Part shown: piece after piece, positions 50,501-57,230 of the stretch
How positions within the stretch are numbered: the first letter of the stretch is position 1
Layout: the number at the start of each line of letters is the position of its first letter
From: ZC4RG42 sp036676355
Lineage (GTDB): Bacteria > Pseudomonadota > Gammaproteobacteria > Burkholderiales > SG8-39
Reading direction: 5' to 3'
Assembly: GCA_036676355.1 (NCBI GenBank)
Contig: JAKFDA010000036.1
Coordinates: 1 to 57,230, forward strand
Length of the DNA: 57,230 bases
Program-made: the position numbers and the translations under genes
Notes under the pieces: generated by a model
Databases searched by the model: none
What the model was told of the DNA's origin: nothing
Seen by the model: only the letters and a program-made list of their open reading frames with translations

Positions 50501-50862
50501 AGCCGATCGGCCTCAGGCGAGAGTGTCGGGACGTCGCTGTCCATGCCCGGCAGTGCTGGGCCAAGCAGGGCGATTTAACCTGGACAATCTCCACAAGAGC
50601 GGCTGGTAATGTGCGCGGGAGGACGGGCGGGCGGCTCGACGCGGCCTGTCGGCCACGCGAATGAACAAATATTCAATAATCGCTTGACGTGGTATGGGGC
50701 AGTCTATACCGTGCGGTTCTGCAGGTCTCAAACTAAGCCTGATTCCCGGTTTCCCGTGCTTTTCAAGCCCCAGGACTCGTTATTAGGATTCTTGAACCTG
50801 CGTGTTGGGGCGACAGCCCTTTTTATCAGCAGTAGCAGTAAATTTTTTAGAGTATTCATTTC
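50501..50862 (+). other. Intergenic region holding the cold-shock gene leader
   Basis: There is no gene in these 362 nt. An inverted repeat CGCCTGA/TCAGGCG (50494-50519) spans the GST stop and has no T-run. A promoter-like TTGACG (50684-50689) and TATACC (50705-50710) are 15 nt apart, shorter than ideal. If used, they would give the cold-shock gene a leader of about 145 nt, a length typical of temperature-sensing csp leaders. Confidence 0.4.
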
Positions 50863-51069
50863 ATGACAACTGGCATCGTTAAGTGGTTCAACGACCAAAA
50901 AGGTTTCGGATTCATCAGTCCTGACGGCGGCGGCGAAGATCTCTTCGCGCATTTTTCCGCGATCAGTGGCAACGGCTTCAAAAGCCTGAAAGAAAATCAG
51001 CGCGTGGAGTTCGAGGTGACGACTGGCCCGAAAGGCAAGCAAGCTGCGAACATCCGTCCGCTCGACTAA
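50863..51069 (+). CDS. Cold-shock domain protein (CspA family)
   Basis: The 68-residue protein is a single cold-shock domain that binds single-stranded RNA and DNA and prevents unwanted RNA structure. It has MTTGIVKWFNDQKGFGFISP with RNP1 KGFGFIS and RNP2-like EDLFAHFSAI. The end GPKGKQAANIRPLD is standard. A long leader precedes it and a terminator follows, so it is probably monocistronic with post-transcriptional control. Whether it responds to cold cannot be told from the coding sequence. Confidence 0.96.
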   Translation: MTTGIVKWFNDQKGFGFISPDGGGEDLFAHFSAISGNGFKSLKENQRVEFEVTTGPKGKQAANIRPLD

Positions 51070-51088
51070 GTCGAGTGTCGCGATTTGG

Positions 51089-51115
51089 AAGGCCGCCTGC
51101 GGGCGGCCTTTTTTA
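51089..51115 (+). terminator. Rho-independent terminator after the cold-shock gene
   Basis: AAGGCCGCC (51089-51097) pairs with GGCGGCCTT (51102-51110) around a 4-nt loop, followed by a T-run. Confidence 0.92.
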
Positions 51116-51133
51116 TTGTTCTTCTTGCGTTAA

Positions 51134-51355
51134 AACCATCCGATAACGGAAGTCGAAGCAAGAAAAATCGCCACTCATGAGCACTACAAAGGCGGCTTGT
51201 ATCGGGTGATCGGTACGGCAATGCATTCCGAAACGCTGGAGTCGATGACCGTTTACGAGCAGCTCTGGCCCAAGGAACGCTCACTCTGGGTCAGGCCCGC
51301 TGCGATGTTCAACGAAGTGTTCGATGACGGCACGCCGCGCTTCCGGCCACTGTAG
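51134..51355 (+). pseudogene. DUF1653-like reading frame without a standard start codon
   Basis: The frame is open from 51134 to the TAG at 51353-51355. From 51179 it encodes HEHYKGGLYRVIGTAMHSET, then TVYEQLWPKERSLWVRPAAM and FNEVFDDGTPRFRPL. This is an almost complete DUF1653 domain (HYKGGLY, LWVRP, MF and PRF motifs). Upstream of the domain the only codons resembling starts are ATA and ATC; no ATG, GTG or TTG precedes it in frame. It may be a pseudogene that lost its start, use a rare ATC/ATA start (51167 gives IATHEHYKGG), or reflect a sequence error. DUF1653 has no established function. Confidence 0.6.
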
Positions 51356-51422
51356 TTCCGGCCCTGAGGGTTCACCCTGAGAGCCTGCCGGCGTTATCCT
51401 TGCCGTCCAACGAGGGGGGCAC

Positions 51423-51986
51423 ATGGCAGCTAAGACGGAAACGCCGGACTGGTCGAAAATTCCCGCGCCGCAGGACGACGGCGCCGCGAGGCATCTGCCC
51501 GGCGCAAAGCTTCCCGCCGTGTTGCTCGCAGCAACAGATGGCTCGATGGTCGACCTGTCAACGCTGAAAGGTCGCACGGTCGTGTACGCCTATCCCAGAA
51601 CAGGCGGGCCAAGCACCCCAAGCCCGGACGGCTGGGATCTCATTCCCGGCGCGCGCGGCTGCACGCCGCAGGCGTGTTCGTTCCGTGACCAGTATGCGGA
51701 ACTCAGGGCGCTTGGCGTCGACCACCTCTTCGGTCTCTCGACGCAGGATACGGCCTATCAAAAAGAAGCCGTCGAACGACTACGCCTTCCTTTCCCGCTT
51801 CTATCCGATGAGCGTCTGGCGCTGGCCAGCGCATTGCAAATGCCGACGTTCGAGGCGGCGGGCATGACACTGTTCAAACGCCTCACGCTGATCATCGATA
51901 ACGGAACGATCGAGCACGTTTTCTATCCGGTGTTCCCGCCCGATCGCAATGTGGCCGATGTGATTGCCCGGCTCCGCCGCGCGTAG
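51423..51986 (+). CDS. Peroxiredoxin (AhpC/TSA superfamily, Prx-like)
   Basis: The 187-residue protein has a thioredoxin-fold peroxiredoxin layout: GAKLPAVLLAATDGSMVDLS, then VVYAYPRTGGPSTPSPDGWD. The active-site loop is IPGARGCTPQACSFRDQYAE; of its two cysteines (CTPQAC) the first, near residue 80, is probably peroxidatic and the second may be resolving. VDHLFGLSTQDTAYQKEAV and FPLLSDERLALASALQMPTF follow. A cytosolic thiol peroxidase role is likely. It is followed 26 nt later by the DUF1428 gene on the same strand. Confidence 0.87.
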   Translation: MAAKTETPDWSKIPAPQDDGAARHLPGAKLPAVLLAATDGSMVDLSTLKGRTVVYAYPRTGGPSTPSPDGWDLIPGARGCTPQACSFRDQYAELRALGVDHLFGLSTQDTAYQKEAVERLRLPFPLLSDERLALASALQMPTFEAAGMTLFKRLTLIIDNGTIEHVFYPVFPPDRNVADVIARLRRA

Positions 51987-52012
51987 GTAAACCTTCGTCA
52001 AGGAGGTCGGAA

Positions 52013-52372
52013 ATGGCATATATCGACGGGTTCGTCGTTCCGGTTCCGAAGAAGAAGCTCTCCGCCTATCGGGCTATGGCGCGCAAGGCGGGCAGGATCT
52101 GGTGCGAGCACGGCGCGCTGCAGTTCATCGAGTCGGTCGCAGATGACGTAAAACCCGGCAAATGGACTTCGTTCCCGCAAAGCGTCAAGCTCAAACCGGA
52201 CGAGACAGTGGTGTTCTCGTGGATCGTTTTTAAATCACGCGTGCATCGCGACCGGGTCAACAAGAAGGTGATGGCCGACCCGCGTCTCGCCGGGATGATG
52301 GATCCCAAAGCGATGCCCTTCGATGGCAAGCGCATGATCTACGGCGGGTTCAAGCCGATCGTCGAACTCTGA
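52013..52372 (+). CDS. DUF1428 family protein
   Basis: The 119-residue protein begins MAYIDGFVVPVPKKKLSAYR and has ARKAGRIWCEHGALQFIESV, ETVVFSWIVFKSRVHRDRVN and the MPFDGKRMIYGGFKPIVEL end. This matches DUF1428, a ferredoxin-like alpha/beta fold related to dimeric barrel proteins of unknown function. AAGGAGGTCGG gives a very strong Shine-Dalgarno. It is probably co-transcribed with the peroxiredoxin gene and convergent with the Arg-rich secreted protein gene. Confidence 0.9.
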   Translation: MAYIDGFVVPVPKKKLSAYRAMARKAGRIWCEHGALQFIESVADDVKPGKWTSFPQSVKLKPDETVVFSWIVFKSRVHRDRVNKKVMADPRLAGMMDPKAMPFDGKRMIYGGFKPIVEL

Positions 52373-52380
52373 GCGGCGCG

Positions 52381-53544
52381 TTAATACCGCGGCGGCATCG
52401 CATCGTCCGGCTCGGCCGGAATCGGTATCCATTCGCTCGCACACTCTTCGACGTACGGATAGTAGTCGTCCGCATCTTCGCAGTAATACCAATACTCGGT
52501 GTCATCGACCACGGTCTGTGAAATCACGACGACGGGCGGTACATAGGGGTTGGGATACGGGTAGACCGGACCCGAATAAAAGTACCAGCTGGGCCCGACG
52601 ACCCACCACCAGCCGATCCGCCCGCGGTGATGTCCGTGATGCCACGATCCGTGCCGCCATTTGTCGAAATCGTGCCGCTTGAAATGGCGAATGTCGCCGT
52701 GCCAATGCGAGCGCGACGCGGTGTGCCGACGATTGGCGCGATGGTCGCGGCTTCGGTGTACTTTGTCATCGCGCCGTTCGATCCTCCGACCGTCGCGCGC
52801 ATCGGCGTGGCGGCCGCGTGATTCGGTATGTCGATCGTTCTCGCGACGATCCTGGCCCCGCCCCGCGTGGTGGTGGCGGTCTCCTTCGCGTCCGCCATGC
52901 ACGCGATTACGCTCTCCGACGGAACCGGTGCGCCCCCGCATATGATCACCGGACCCTTTACGCTCGATATGGATGCGCTGGTGGTTTTCGTCCGAATGTA
53001 TCTCCTTCGCGCGTCCTGATCCGATCGACGAGCTGCGATCATCCTGCCGCGATCCATCGGAGCGCTGTGTCGCCGGGCCGTTATCGAAGCGCCGCATATC
53101 CGGGCCGCGCAAACGATCGGCGCTCTGCCGTTCGGGGATGGTCGTGCGCGGGTGCGGATCGTTTCTCGGGAACGCCGTACCGGAAGTCATGCCGCCCGGT
53201 TGTCGCATTGCCGAAGCGCCTCGTGTGCCGCTGTCGATACGATTGCGCGAATGAGAAGTCGCGCCGCGCTCTGACGTGCGCCTCTCCCGCCCGGCCGACG
53301 CACCGCTCGGTGCGGCTTGCACTTGACGTCCGCCGAAACTGCGGGAGGGCGAAGCGTCGCGTTGCAGGGAATTCGACCGTTGCCCGCCGCCGAGCCCACT
53401 ACGGGAAGGCGAAGCGTCGCGCGAAAAGCCGCCTCGGCCGCCGGAATCGCGCGACGAACCGCTCCCGCCTCGGTCGGCCGCGCTCACCTCGTCCCCCATC
53501 GGGATGACGAGGAAAAAGGCGAACAGAAGGGCGGACATCTTCAT
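52381..53544 (-). CDS. Secreted Arg/His/Ser/Gly-rich low-complexity protein
   Basis: The 387-residue protein has a Sec signal (MKMSALLFAFFLVIPMGDEV then SAADRGG). A long disordered middle (about 25-300) is dominated by Arg, Ser, Gly, Asp and His and contains a near repeat, SRDASPSRSGLGG and QRDASPSRSFGG. The end of this stretch is His/Arg-rich (RHFKRHDFDKWRHGSWHHGH). The C-terminus is a compact aromatic region (GRIGWWWVVGPSWYFYSGPV, PYPNPYVPP) with two Cys in YYCEDADDYYPYVEECASEW. That C-terminal pattern recurs in small proteobacterial envelope proteins, to my recollection, without known function. Metal or polyanion binding is possible but unproved. Confidence 0.75.
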   Translation of the reverse strand: MKMSALLFAFFLVIPMGDEVSAADRGGSGSSRDSGGRGGFSRDASPSRSGLGGGQRSNSLQRDASPSRSFGGRQVQAAPSGASAGRERRTSERGATSHSRNRIDSGTRGASAMRQPGGMTSGTAFPRNDPHPRTTIPERQSADRLRGPDMRRFDNGPATQRSDGSRQDDRSSSIGSGRAKEIHSDENHQRIHIERKGSGDHMRGRTGSVGERNRVHGGREGDRHHHAGRGQDRRENDRHTESRGRHADARDGRRIERRDDKVHRSRDHRANRRHTASRSHWHGDIRHFKRHDFDKWRHGSWHHGHHRGRIGWWWVVGPSWYFYSGPVYPYPNPYVPPVVVISQTVVDDTEYWYYCEDADDYYPYVEECASEWIPIPAEPDDAMPPRY

Positions 53545-53948
53545 GACGCATACGACCGCGCCGGCCGGCGTTGATTCGAAAGAGAAATGTAAGCGTTTAT
53601 TTCAAACGCCAATCACCCCGGCCGGCGTCCAGGACGGGCCGGCGATGCTGGATGGGGCTGAACCGCCCGGCCACGTCCGGCTGCCTTCCTGGTTGCGCCC
53701 TTTTTGATTTTCTAGTGAATAACGCATTCTTCAATAGCCGCCGGCGTCGTATGATTTTTTTGTTGGGCCTGGAGTGCGCAGGTAAACGGCCGAGTGTGGC
53801 GTATCAGCCGCAGCTTCGACCGCGGCGCCTCGTGCTAACGTTGCCGCCTTGAGAAGGCCGCGATGTCACTGGAATCAAGGTACGTCATCAATTGAGCGAA
53901 CAGGAATGCGTAGGCGGCAAGCCTGGCGAACAGCAAAGAAAAAGCAGC
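53545..53948 (+). other. Intergenic region between the Arg-rich protein gene and murI
   Basis: These 404 nt contain no gene I can support. The decamer CCGGCCGGCG occurs twice, near 53566 and 53620. The murI frame is open back to a TTG at 53892, but that extension has no family match. The promoters of the two divergent genes must lie here; none is clear enough to mark. Confidence 0.4.
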
Positions 53949-54773
53949 ATGAAGCGACGCGTTCTTATTATCGATTCCGGCGTGGGCGGTCTCTCGGTGG
54001 CAGGCGCTATTCGCACAACCTTACCGGATATCTCGCTCATCTATGTCGCCGACAGCGCTTGGTTTCCCTACGGCAAGCGCAGCGAAGCCGCTTTGATCGC
54101 GCGGCTCGTTTTTCTCGTCAAGGAGAGCTTGAGCAATTCGCCTTGCGATGCGGTCGTAGTCGCGTGCAATACGGCAAGCACGGTCGTTCTCGATGCGCTG
54201 CGCTCGCAGTTCGCCGTTCCAATCGTTGGCGTGGTGCCGCCGATCAAGACTGCGGGAAAGGTATCGCGTTCACGCGTGGTCGGATTGCTTGCCACCGAGG
54301 CGACCGTGGCGCGGCCTTATGTGCGCAAGCTGCAGGAGCAATTCGCCTCCGACTGCAAGCTGATTCCGCTCGGTCTGTCACGGCTTGCGGAGATGGTCGA
54401 AGAAAAGCTACGCGGCATTCCCGTCGATCGCGACGAATTGCGTGGCTTGCTTGCGCCACTGTTCGGAGCCGGTGCGCCACGGGTCGATACGGTGGTACTC
54501 GGCTGCACCCACTATCCGTTGCTGCTGGAAGACTTCGAGGCAGTGTCGCCTGTGGGCGTACGATGGCTCGATTCGTCGCCGGCCATTGCACGGCGACTGG
54601 TCCAGGTGCTTGCGGATATACCGCCTTCGAACCGTCCGGATAATTCCGAAGCGGTCTATTTCACCGCGCCGATTGAAGGTGCCAAGGCACTGACAGCTTC
54701 TCTGGCAAAGCTTGGTCTGCCCGCTCCGGAGTCGTGGCCGGGGAGCGTGTGCTCCAGATCGAACCTGCAATAA
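53949..54773 (+). CDS. murI: Glutamate racemase
   Basis: MurI makes D-glutamate for peptidoglycan. The 274-residue protein has LIIDSGVGGLSVAGAIRTTL, with the substrate-binding DSG near residue 9. WFPYGKRSEAALIAR and the two catalytic cysteines, in VVVACNTASTVVLDAL and VVLGCTHYPLLLEDFE, are present. GLLATEATV and PLGLSRLAEMVEEKL also fit. I chose ATG 53949 because it gives the normal family length; the TTG at 53892 would add 19 residues. It is convergent with the pirin gene, with a 4-nt gap. Confidence 0.94.
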   Translation: MKRRVLIIDSGVGGLSVAGAIRTTLPDISLIYVADSAWFPYGKRSEAALIARLVFLVKESLSNSPCDAVVVACNTASTVVLDALRSQFAVPIVGVVPPIKTAGKVSRSRVVGLLATEATVARPYVRKLQEQFASDCKLIPLGLSRLAEMVEEKLRGIPVDRDELRGLLAPLFGAGAPRVDTVVLGCTHYPLLLEDFEAVSPVGVRWLDSSPAIARRLVQVLADIPPSNRPDNSEAVYFTAPIEGAKALTASLAKLGLPAPESWPGSVCSRSNLQ

Positions 54774-54777
54774 AGCC

Positions 54778-55644
54778 TCACGCCGGAATTGCGCCGAATC
54801 GTCCCGACTGATAATCGCGCATCGCCTGTTCGATTTCTTCGCGGCTGTTCATCACGAATGGGCCGTAGCCGACAATCGGCTCGTCGATGGGCTCGCCGCT
54901 GAGTAGCAGCACGACCGCCTCGTTGTTGGCTTCGATAACGACGCGCTTGCCTGCGCGATCGAACATGGCCATCTGCTTTTCGCGTGCGATCGTGTCGTCG
55001 TTGAGCATCACTGTGCCGTGCAGCACCACGACGGCCGCGGTCCAACCGTCGGGCAGATCGAATTGCGCCATGCCGCCCTGATGCAGACGCAGATCCCAAA
55101 AGTTCATCGGTGTAAACGTCCGCGCAGGGCCGGCATGTCCGTCGTAGTCGCCCGCGATTACGCGTAGATACCCGGCGTTGTTGGGTAGCGTCACTTCGGG
55201 AATGTCGCGATCGACAATGGCCTGATAATTGGGTCGCGTCAATTTGTCCTTGGCGGGCAAGTTGACCCAGAGCTGGACCATTTCCAGTTTCCCGCCGGAA
55301 GCGGTAAAGGCTTCGGAGTGAAATTCTTCGTGGAGAATTCCAGCGCCCGCGGTCATCCATTGCACATCGCCGGGGCCGATCACGCCGCCCCGACCGGTGG
55401 AATCGCGGTGGGCGACCTCGCCCTTGTAGACAATGGTCACGGTCTCGAAGCCGCGGTGCGGATGCGTGCCGACGCCGCGCGGTCGTTCGGCAGCGGCAAA
55501 GTCGACCGGGCCGGCGTAATCGAGCAGCAGAAACGGACTCATCCGCTTGCCGTGCACCTGGTAGGAAAATATCGAGCGGACGGGAAAGCCGTCGCCGACC
55601 CAGTGACTTGGCGGCGCGCTGTGCACGCCCAGCACCTTTTTCAT
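54778..55644 (-). CDS. Pirin family protein
   Basis: The 288-residue bicupin begins MKKVLGVHSAPPSHWVGDGF. The N-terminal cupin carries the pirin metal site: the two His of GTHPHRGFETVTIVYKGEV, then His and Glu in ILHEEFHSEAF. DVQWMTAGAGILHEEFHSE is the pirin signature. The C-terminal cupin has MNFWDLRLHQGGMAQFDLP and FVMNSREEIEQAMRDYQSGR. Some bacterial pirins have quercetinase activity and others modulate metabolic enzymes; neither can be assigned here. It lies 30 nt downstream of the succinate-semialdehyde dehydrogenase gene on the same strand, so they may be co-transcribed. Confidence 0.93.
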   Translation of the reverse strand: MKKVLGVHSAPPSHWVGDGFPVRSIFSYQVHGKRMSPFLLLDYAGPVDFAAAERPRGVGTHPHRGFETVTIVYKGEVAHRDSTGRGGVIGPGDVQWMTAGAGILHEEFHSEAFTASGGKLEMVQLWVNLPAKDKLTRPNYQAIVDRDIPEVTLPNNAGYLRVIAGDYDGHAGPARTFTPMNFWDLRLHQGGMAQFDLPDGWTAAVVVLHGTVMLNDDTIAREKQMAMFDRAGKRVVIEANNEAVVLLLSGEPIDEPIVGYGPFVMNSREEIEQAMRDYQSGRFGAIPA

Positions 55645-55674
55645 GTCGCGTTCCTTGCCGCGGTTTATAAAAAA

Positions 55675-57150
55675 CTAGACCGTCATGCCGATGTACTTCA
55701 CTTCCAGATATTCCTCGATGCCGAGGTGCGAGCCTTCGCGGCCGAGGCCGGATTCCTTCACCCCGCCGAAGGGTGCGACTTCAGTGGAGATCAATCCGGC
55801 GTTGACGCCGACCATGCCATATTCGAGTGCTTCGCTGACGCGCCAGGCGCGGCTGAGATCGCGAGTGTAGAAGTACGCGGCGAGGCCGAACTCGGTGTCG
55901 TTTGCCATGCGAATGGCTTCGGTTTCGTCGTTGAAGCGGAAGAGCGGCGCGACGGGTGCGAAGGTTTCTTCGCGCGTGACTTTCATCGACGTGTCGATGT
56001 CCGCAAGGATGGTGGGCTCGAAAAAAAAACCGCCGAGTTCGTGGCGCTTGCCGCCGAGCACGATGCGCGCGCCTTTGGCGAGCGCATCCGCGATGTGATC
56101 TTCGGCTTTTGCGACGGTGGCTTCGTCAATCAGCGGGCCGATGTTCACACCCGGCTCCATGCCGTTGCCGATTTTCATCTTGCCTATGCGCTCGGCGAGT
56201 TTGGCGGCGAAGGCGTCGTACACCTCGTTCTGCACCAGGATGCGGTTGGCGCACACACAGGTCTGGCCGGCGTTGCGATATTTCGATGCGAGCGCGCCAT
56301 CGGCTGCGGCATCGAGATCGGCATCATTGAAGACAATGAACGGTGCGTTGCCGCCGAGTTCCATCGAAGTTTTCTTCACCGTGCCGGCGCATTGCTTCAG
56401 CAACAGCTTGCCGGTTGCGGTCGAGCCGGTGAAGCTGAACTTGCGCACCAGCGGATTGGTGGTCATCTCTTCGCCGATCGGCTTGGCTTCGCCCGTCACG
56501 ACGCTGAACACGCCCTTGGGAATGCCGGCGCGTTCCGCAAGTTCGGCCAGTGCCAGCGCGGAGAAAGGCGTGGCGCTGGCCGGCTTGACGACCATGGTGC
56601 AGCCTGCCGCGAGCGCGGGCGCAACCTTTCGCGTGATCATCGCCGAGGGAAAATTCCACGGCGTGATCGCGGCGCAGACGCCCACCGGCTGGCGCAGCAC
56701 GACGATGCGACGATTGCCCTGCGTTGCCGGAATGGTTTCGCCGTACACGCGCTTGGCCTCTTCGGCGAACCATTCGATGAAAGATGCGGCGTACGTTATT
56801 TCACCGCGCGCTTCGATCAGCGGTTTGCCTTCTTCGGCGGTCATCAGGACCGCGAGATCTTCCTGATGCTCGATCATCAGCGCGTACCACTTGCGCAACA
56901 TCGCGGCGCGTTCCTTTGCCGTGGTCGCGCGCCAAGCCGGCCACGCGGCATTGGCCGCCTCGATGGCGGCGCGCGTTTCGACGGCGCCCATGTTGGGTAC
57001 CGTGCCGAGCACCTGGCCGTTGGCGGGATTGCGGACTTCGAGTGAGCGGCCGCTTTCGGCCTTGCGCCACGTGCCGTCAACGTAGCACTGGGTGCGGAAC
57101 AGCGCAGCGTCGCTGAGGGGATAGGGAAATACGAAATCGGGTGCGTTCAT
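55675..57150 (-). CDS. gabD: NAD(P)-dependent succinate-semialdehyde dehydrogenase
   Basis: GabD oxidises succinic semialdehyde to succinate, the last step of GABA degradation. The 491-residue aldehyde dehydrogenase has AITPWNFPSAMITRKVAPAL, VVKPASATPFSALALAELAE and FTGSTATGKLLLKQCAGTVK. The catalytic Glu is in SMELGGNAPFIVF, and the nucleophile Cys in YRNAGQTCVCANRILVQ. APFGGVKESGLGREGSHLGI near the C-terminus is typical of GabD. A 9-nt T tract (coding strand) encodes part of GGFFFEPT. No gabT is visible, so the exact aldehyde is inferred from family resemblance. Confidence 0.92.
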   Translation of the reverse strand: MNAPDFVFPYPLSDAALFRTQCYVDGTWRKAESGRSLEVRNPANGQVLGTVPNMGAVETRAAIEAANAAWPAWRATTAKERAAMLRKWYALMIEHQEDLAVLMTAEEGKPLIEARGEITYAASFIEWFAEEAKRVYGETIPATQGNRRIVVLRQPVGVCAAITPWNFPSAMITRKVAPALAAGCTMVVKPASATPFSALALAELAERAGIPKGVFSVVTGEAKPIGEEMTTNPLVRKFSFTGSTATGKLLLKQCAGTVKKTSMELGGNAPFIVFNDADLDAAADGALASKYRNAGQTCVCANRILVQNEVYDAFAAKLAERIGKMKIGNGMEPGVNIGPLIDEATVAKAEDHIADALAKGARIVLGGKRHELGGFFFEPTILADIDTSMKVTREETFAPVAPLFRFNDETEAIRMANDTEFGLAAYFYTRDLSRAWRVSEALEYGMVGVNAGLISTEVAPFGGVKESGLGREGSHLGIEEYLEVKYIGMTV

Positions 57151-57230
57151 GGGATACCTGCGGTTATCGGTGGGCGATCGAAGCGGACGAATCGATGGAA
57201 GCTTTGATCAAGGCGCTTTGGCCAACGACA

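Noticed and set aside
50494..50519. Inverted repeat CGCCTGA/TCAGGCG at the GST stop as a terminator
   Set aside because: The repeat lacks a following T tract; it may be a chance palindrome or an unrecognised site.
55318..57045. 575-codon plus-strand open frame opposite the pirin and gabD genes
   Set aside because: It is a shadow of gabD and pirin codon bias; the translation shows no recognisable domain and spans both genes and their gap.

Overview
This window is GC-rich, gene-dense bacterial chromosome that reads as the core genome of a betaproteobacterium. The evidence is gene order. It carries an aa3-type cytochrome oxidase block (coxB-coxA-small assembly protein-ctaG-coxC-twin-TM protein-SURF1-ctaA-ctaB-SCO) followed by rpoH-ftsX-ftsE-ftsY and rsmD-coaD. 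It also has the lolB-ispE-tRNA-Gln-prs-rplY-pth-ychF run, an SAH riboswitch in front of ahcY, and a HslV with the MEQFRG leader. I see no insertion sequence, prophage, integron, CRISPR array or rRNA operon. No genus can be assigned from the sequence alone.

Layout. 1-1631: methyl-cycle genes ahcY (cut by the window edge) and metK, with an SAH riboswitch between them. 1755-4663: a CoA-binding/DapF fusion, a DUF484 protein and xerC. 5015-10434: dksA, a STAS-domain protein, hslVU, a periplasmic copper chaperone and an Hsp20; the two heat-shock units have sigma-32-type promoters. 10543-13413: argB, an M15 peptidase, slmA and a MoeB/ThiF-type enzyme. 13609-17070 (minus): gpmA-envC-ctpA. 17181-19855: rhodanese-grxC-secB-SH3 protein-gpsA. 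19904-23070: trmL, comF, bioB, bioC. 23254-32541: cytochrome oxidase and its assembly genes. 32606-36251 (minus): rpoH, which has a near-perfect CIRCE operator, and ftsYEX. 36327-40283: rsmD, coaD, a dynamin-like GTPase and mutM. 40363-41262: a lower-GC polysaccharide pyruvyl transferase that looks acquired. 41578-48620: a TPR lipoprotein, lolB, ispE, tRNA-Gln, prs, rplY, pth and ychF. 48718-52372: a DedA-rhodanese fusion and small stress-type genes (GST, cold-shock protein, DUF1653, peroxiredoxin, DUF1428). 52381-57150: an Arg/His/Ser/Gly-rich secreted protein, murI, pirin and succinate-semialdehyde dehydrogenase.

How parts fit together. The window contains both a heat-shock sigma factor gene and two units it probably drives: hslVU at 7367-7394 and hsp20 at 9921-9949. 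The sigma gene itself appears to sit under HrcA through CIRCE, which would make a two-layer heat-shock circuit. The oxidase block supplies three catalytic subunits, copper delivery (CtaG, SCO-type proteins and possibly the PCuAC chaperone), heme A synthesis (CtaB, CtaA) and SURF1. Cell-envelope and division functions recur: XerC, SlmA, EnvC, FtsEX, LolB, MurI.

I did not find an obviously new multi-gene defence or mobile system. The most interesting points are the CIRCE site on rpoH, the in-frame CoA-binding/DapF fusion, the dynamin-like GTPase, the isolated low-GC pyruvyl transferase, the DUF1653 frame without a usual start codon and the Arg/His-rich secreted protein.
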